Shown here piece by piece: positions 5,642-7,426 of a DNA stretch of 7,426 nucleotides. Under the pieces are notes generated by a model. It was given only the letters and a program-made list of their open reading frames with translations. It searched no databases and was not told where the DNA came from. The position numbers were made by a program, and so were the translations under genes. Within the stretch, counting starts at the first letter, position 1, and every line of letters begins with the position of its first letter. The stretch comes from Bacillota bacterium (GTDB taxonomy: Bacteria > Bacillota > Clostridia > Peptostreptococcales > Anaerovoracaceae): assembly GCA_029266295.1 (NCBI GenBank), contig JAQSXD010000180.1:1-7426 (forward strand), given 5' to 3'.

Positions 5642-6778
5642 TTATGCCAGATAGGGAACGCTCCATAAGTTCAGCTTTGTTCCGATTCCCTTTTCCAATG
5701 CGTTGCGGTATACGATGGTGCCCCAGGCAATGTCTTCAATGGGCATTCCTCCCACGGAGTAAATGATGATTTCATCCTTCTTTTTATGGGCTGGAACTTT
5801 TCCGGTCAGAATATCCCCCAGATCATCGAGCTGGCCCTTCTGCATCCTGCCCTCAGCCATCAGATCCATGCAGCGCACCGCCGGTATGGGAATGGAGTTA
5901 TAAGCAGGAAATCCCATCTCCTCTTCCCACGCTTCATAAAGCTGCACGTTATCTGCGACGTTTCTCGCCCTGTTCAAAATAAAATCGTCATCAAACCGGG
6001 CCGCTGCCGGACAGCAGAGGATCGCACCAGGTTTGATCCATTCCTCCTTGATGTAGGGATACAGGGAGGCATCTCCTGTAGGAACTGAAGCTGCAATGTG
6101 AACAACGTCCGCATCCCTGACCGCTTCTTCATCCGTTTCCGAGATGCGGATGTCTTCGACCTTAGGATACTTTTTCCGGATATATGTAATGAAGCTGTCG
6201 ATGGATTCCTTGCTTCTTCCTTTGATTTTCACTGTCTCTATTTGACTTCTTACCGCCATAGTTGCATCAAATGCAGTTTTGCTCATGACGCCCGGCCCGA
6301 TGATTCCCACAACCCTGGCATCCTCTCTAGCAAGGTATTTTACACCGACTCCCGGCACTGCTCCGGTTCGGAAGGCGCTGAGGATATTTGCCGACATGTA
6401 AGCCAGCGGTGCTCCCGTATCCTTGTCATTCAAGGTAAGCATCAATATAGATCTGGGCAGACCTTTCTGTTTATTATCCACGTTGGAGCCGTACCACTTC
6501 ATCCCGGCCATATCAAATTTCCCGCCAAGGTAAGCCGGCATTGCCATAAATCGTCTGTCCGGCCCGTCAGTGGGCATATTGGGAAACGGAGATTCCAGTG
6601 GAAACGTCATCATGACGCCGTGGGAATTTCCATTAGGCCCTCCCATCCTGTAATCTCCCGCTTTCAGGAGCATAAACATTTCCTCTATTGCGTCGACACA
6701 GCCTGCCATGTCACCGACACCGGCCTTCATCATATCCTCTTCATTCAGGTAAATAAAATCAATATTGGGTTGCTTCAT
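5642..6778 (-). CDS. Ornithine cyclodeaminase/mu-crystallin family protein (tyramine oxidase subunit B-like)
   Basis: A 378-residue protein of the OCD/mu-crystallin fold, which includes ornithine cyclodeaminase, alanine dehydrogenase and ketimine (pyrroline/piperideine-2-carboxylate) reductases. Visible marks are GMKWYGSN (92-99, with the likely active-site Lys94), the family core MSANILSAFRTGAVPGVG (128-145, with Arg137), the dinucleotide-binding VGIIGPGVMSK (157-167) and SVGGMPIEDIAWG (341-353). It is somewhat longer than classic OCDs (about 330-350). As I recall, close homologues are sometimes named 'tyramine oxidase subunit B'; I cannot verify the basis for that name. It could reduce a cyclic imine made by the flavin complex, or deaminate a product to a proline-like compound. 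AAAGGAGG lies 8 bases before the ATG. It is the first sizeable gene of the cluster, 57 bases ahead of the ferredoxin-like gene, so it is probably made with the redox subunits. Confidence 0.87.
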   Translation of the reverse strand: MKQPNIDFIYLNEEDMMKAGVGDMAGCVDAIEEMFMLLKAGDYRMGGPNGNSHGVMMTFPLESPFPNMPTDGPDRRFMAMPAYLGGKFDMAGMKWYGSNVDNKQKGLPRSILMLTLNDKDTGAPLAYMSANILSAFRTGAVPGVGVKYLAREDARVVGIIGPGVMSKTAFDATMAVRSQIETVKIKGRSKESIDSFITYIRKKYPKVEDIRISETDEEAVRDADVVHIAASVPTGDASLYPYIKEEWIKPGAILCCPAAARFDDDFILNRARNVADNVQLYEAWEEEMGFPAYNSIPIPAVRCMDLMAEGRMQKGQLDDLGDILTGKVPAHKKKDEIIIYSVGGMPIEDIAWGTIVYRNALEKGIGTKLNLWSVPYLA

Positions 6779-6793
6779 TTTCCATTCCTCCTT

Positions 6794-6910
6794 TCAGGTT
6801 TCCTCAAACCTCACATCCGGCAAAAGCCTCCAGTTCAAGTTCCACCAGCTGACTCTCTCCGGCTTCCTCAAGCGGTGCGCCTGATGAAGAGTTGAGTTGA
6901 TTCGCTTCAT
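6794..6910 (-). CDS. Possible 38-codon leader peptide upstream of the OCD-like gene
   Basis: An ATG at 6910 preceded by AAGGAGG (6921-6927, 10 bases away) opens a 38-residue frame, MKRINSTLHQAHRLRKPERV... with three Trp (WWNLNW at 22-27). It ends at a TGA directly before the ribosome site of the OCD-like gene. No family is recognised. A second frame over the same bases (minus strand, to a TGA at 6804-6806) has no usable start but reads like an ordinary acidic protein end, ...ESQLVELELEAFAGCEV. So the region may be a small peptide gene with a frameshift, a remnant of a lost gene, or a leader peptide whose translation affects the hairpin upstream or the gene downstream. The ribosome site is the best evidence; the product is unknown. 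Confidence 0.35.
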   Translation of the reverse strand: MKRINSTLHQAHRLRKPERVSWWNLNWRLLPDVRFEET

Positions 6911-6948
6911 CGGTGTCCGTCCTCCTTCTTCTTTATAAAATCCTACGA

Positions 6949-6989
6949 AAAAAGAGGCCCGTGAATTGCTGATATCACATGACCTCTTT
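6949..6989 (-). terminator. Leader terminator/attenuator before the catabolic operon
   Basis: On the minus strand AAAGAGG (6983-6989) pairs with CCTCTTT (6951-6957), extended by GTGA/TCAC (6961-6964 with 6975-6978) across a small internal loop. The second arm runs into CCTCTTTTTTCG, a clear U tract. The form is that of an intrinsic terminator. No minus-strand gene lies upstream in the window, because the next gene is divergent. It therefore sits in the operon's own 5' leader and would act as an attenuator, or block antisense transcription from beyond the regulator. Confidence 0.65.
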
Positions 6990-7027
6990 GTCTTGGTTGT
7001 TATTTTAACCGCCTAAACTGGCGCAGA

Positions 7028-7056
7028 ATTGTAAAAATCGGAACCAAAGGAATGAA
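7028..7056 (-). promoter_or_regulatory. Candidate promoter for the catabolic operon
   Basis: On the minus strand a TACAAT -10 box (7028-7033) lies 17 bases from TTCATT (7051-7056), a poor -35 inside repeat copy B. A weak -35 is what is expected for a promoter that needs an AraC-type activator. Transcription would start near 7021 and pass through the leader hairpin at 6949-6989. No better minus-strand pair was found upstream of the operon. Confidence 0.35.
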
Positions 7057-7072
7057 TCAGCGGTTTCCTAAG
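7049..7072. repeat. Repeat copy B (matches 551-573)
   Basis: It begins GGAATGAATCAGCG and ends GTTTCCTAAG, in the same orientation as copy A at 551-573. Further similarity lies to the left: both copies have GAATTGTAAA (448-457; 7026-7035) and a variant of AAAATNCGAAC. The spacing differs (about 95 bases in A, 14 in B), as if B were an internally deleted version of A. It overlaps the candidate operon promoter. Confidence 0.6.
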
Positions 7073-7102
7073 CATCACCAAAAATTAACAAGTTTGCAGC
7101 TA

Positions 7103-7131
7103 TTGACGCAGTAGAAACATGATGCTACAAT
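7103..7131 (+). promoter_or_regulatory. Strong sigma-70-type promoter for the AraC-type gene
   Basis: TTGACG (7103-7108), a 17-base spacer, and TACAAT (7126-7131) each match the -35 and -10 consensus at five of six positions with ideal spacing. The start would be near 7137-7139, about 55 bases before the regulator's start codon and at the foot of the 7137-7169 hairpin. Confidence 0.8.
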
Positions 7132-7137
7132 GTAGCA
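7123..7137. promoter_or_regulatory. Perfect palindrome over the -10 box, candidate operator
   Basis: TGCTACA (7123-7129) and TGTAGCA (7131-7137) are perfect inverted repeats around a single A, and cover the whole -10 box of the regulator's promoter. A dimeric repressor bound here would block the promoter. AraC-type proteins more often bind direct repeats, so either autorepression or a second, unknown regulator is possible. A half-site-like TGTAGTA recurs at 7172-7178. Confidence 0.5.
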
Positions 7138-7172
7138 AAGCACAGAGGCGTGTAGGCGTTCTGTGCTTTTTT
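7137..7172 (+). terminator. Terminator-like hairpin at the 5' end of the regulator mRNA
   Basis: AAAGCACAGA (7137-7146) pairs with TCTGTGCTTT (7160-7169), a perfect 10-bp stem with a 13-base loop, followed directly by a run of six T (7167-7172). It has the form of an intrinsic terminator but begins at the expected transcription start, only about 9 bases before the ribosome site. It could attenuate the regulator's expression, or be a stabilising 5' stem-loop on the mRNA. The minus-strand reading lacks a U tract of equal length. Confidence 0.6.
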
Positions 7173-7177
7173 GTAGT

Positions 7178-7184
7178 AAAGGAG
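7178..7184 (+). promoter_or_regulatory. Ribosome binding site favouring a TTG start for the AraC-type gene
   Basis: AAAGGAG ends 9 bases before TTG at 7194. An in-frame ATG at 7185 directly abuts the site with no spacing, and another ATG at 7209 has no site. The TTG is therefore the best-supported start, which would also lower translation. Confidence 0.55.
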
Positions 7185-7193
7185 ATGACAGAG

Positions 7194-7426
7194 TTGAACG
7201 CAAATAGGATGTTTCATGTATCCGGAATCATTCCGAAGCAGCCGGAGTTCGTGCTGTCTACATCAAAATATACAAAAAAATTGTATATGCAGTACGGCAT
7301 TTCGCATTTTTATCAGTTCACTTCCGAAGCGACAAAAATGGGAGTAATTCCCGATGCATGCATCGACATTCTGTTTTGTAAAAAGGACGGCAGACTGGAA
7401 TCGAGAATAGCCGGCTCCCGCCTTTC
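7194..7426 (+). CDS. AraC-type transcriptional regulator, N-terminal part, truncated by window edge
   Basis: The frame is open to the right edge and gives 77 codons from the chosen TTG start. The sequence ISHFYQFTSEATKMGVIPD (about residues 36-54 from TTG) followed by ACIDILFCKKDGRL resembles the N-terminal domain (DUF6597-like) of many AraC regulators, which typically reads hFyQ...viPDgC-DLlF...dG. The DNA-binding helix-turn-helix region would lie outside the window, so the class rests on this domain only. It is transcribed divergently from the amine/amino-acid catabolic cluster and is the likely activator of it, probably sensing the substrate. The start is uncertain (7185, 7194 or 7209). 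It has its own strong promoter with a palindrome and a leader hairpin. Moderately sure of the family. Confidence 0.7.
   Translation, partial: MNANRMFHVSGIIPKQPEFVLSTSKYTKKLYMQYGISHFYQFTSEATKMGVIPDACIDILFCKKDGRLESRIAGSRL

Larger units (their letters stand above)
6779..7193. other. Divergent control region between the catabolic operon and the AraC-type gene
   Basis: This stretch of about 415 bases separates two divergent transcription units. From left to right it holds a possible 38-codon leader gene (6794-6910), a minus-strand terminator-like hairpin (6951-6989), a short CGCC/GGCG hairpin (7010-7023), a weak minus-strand promoter candidate (7028-7056), repeat copy B (7049-7072), an AT-rich segment (7078-7096), and the plus-strand promoter, palindrome and leader hairpin (7103-7172). 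The regulator's binding sites probably lie between about 7057 and 7125, but no clear pair of direct repeats was seen there. Confidence 0.6.

Noticed and set aside
6098..6895. 265-codon open frame on the plus strand
   Set aside because: It is antisense to the OCD-like gene and its leader. The translation is His/Phe/Ser-rich and matches nothing, whereas the minus-strand gene has clear family motifs.
6794..6910. Tryptophan-type attenuation by the Trp-containing short frame
   Set aside because: The three Trp codons lie downstream of the only good terminator hairpin, so the usual leader-peptide-then-terminator order is absent.
6901..7072. T-box or other known riboswitch in the operon leader
   Set aside because: The terminator suggested one, but there is no T-box AGGGTGGNACCGCG sequence and no recognised riboswitch core, and the leader before the hairpin is too short for most classes.

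Overview
The window looks like a chromosomal segment of a low-to-mid GC Firmicute, most likely an anaerobic member of the Clostridia. This is inferred from the strong AGGAGG-type ribosome binding sites, the tight ATGA-style gene overlaps, and the added [4Fe-4S] clusters in an oxidase-type enzyme. No rRNA or other marker gene is present, so the placement is tentative.

Layout, low to high coordinate: (1) 1-384, minus strand, the N-terminal 128 codons of an SRAP/YedK-type protein that senses abasic DNA; it runs off the left edge. (2) 385-569, an intergenic stretch with two hairpins and one copy of a repeat. (3) 570-6778, a six-gene minus-strand cluster. In transcription order it encodes an ornithine cyclodeaminase/mu-crystallin family protein, a small [2Fe-2S] ferredoxin-like subunit, a large FAD plus [4Fe-4S] subunit, a free-standing BFD-type [2Fe-2S] subunit, a DAO-type FAD oxidoreductase and a PuuP-like APC permease. 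(4) 6779-7193, a divergent control region with a possible leader peptide, a terminator-like attenuator, a second repeat copy and a strong promoter. (5) 7194-7426, plus strand, the start of an AraC-type regulator, cut by the right edge.

The four redox genes match the subunits of heteromeric flavin amine/imino-acid dehydrogenases (the HcnABC, opine oxidase and D-hydroxyproline dehydrogenase group). Together with the cyclodeaminase/ketimine-reductase homologue and the importer they form a coherent catabolic module. The permease would bring in an amine or amino acid, the flavin complex would oxidise its C-N bond, electrons would leave through the Fe-S subunits, and the OCD-like protein would act on a substrate or product of that step. 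The real substrate cannot be read from the sequence. The parts list recalls the opine oxidase plus ocd arrangement of Agrobacterium Ti plasmids. As I recall, homologues of the OCD-like protein are sometimes annotated 'tyramine oxidase subunit B', so a biogenic amine is also possible. The divergent AraC-type gene is the natural candidate regulator.

The less ordinary points are: a terminator in the operon leader with no upstream gene to terminate; a palindrome centred on the regulator's -10 box followed at once by a terminator-like hairpin; a 39-bp tandem repeat that lengthens the ferredoxin-like subunit; the BFD domain separated from the large subunit, whose tail carries ten cysteines; a possible short peptide gene before the first enzyme; and two direct copies of a repeat bracketing the module.
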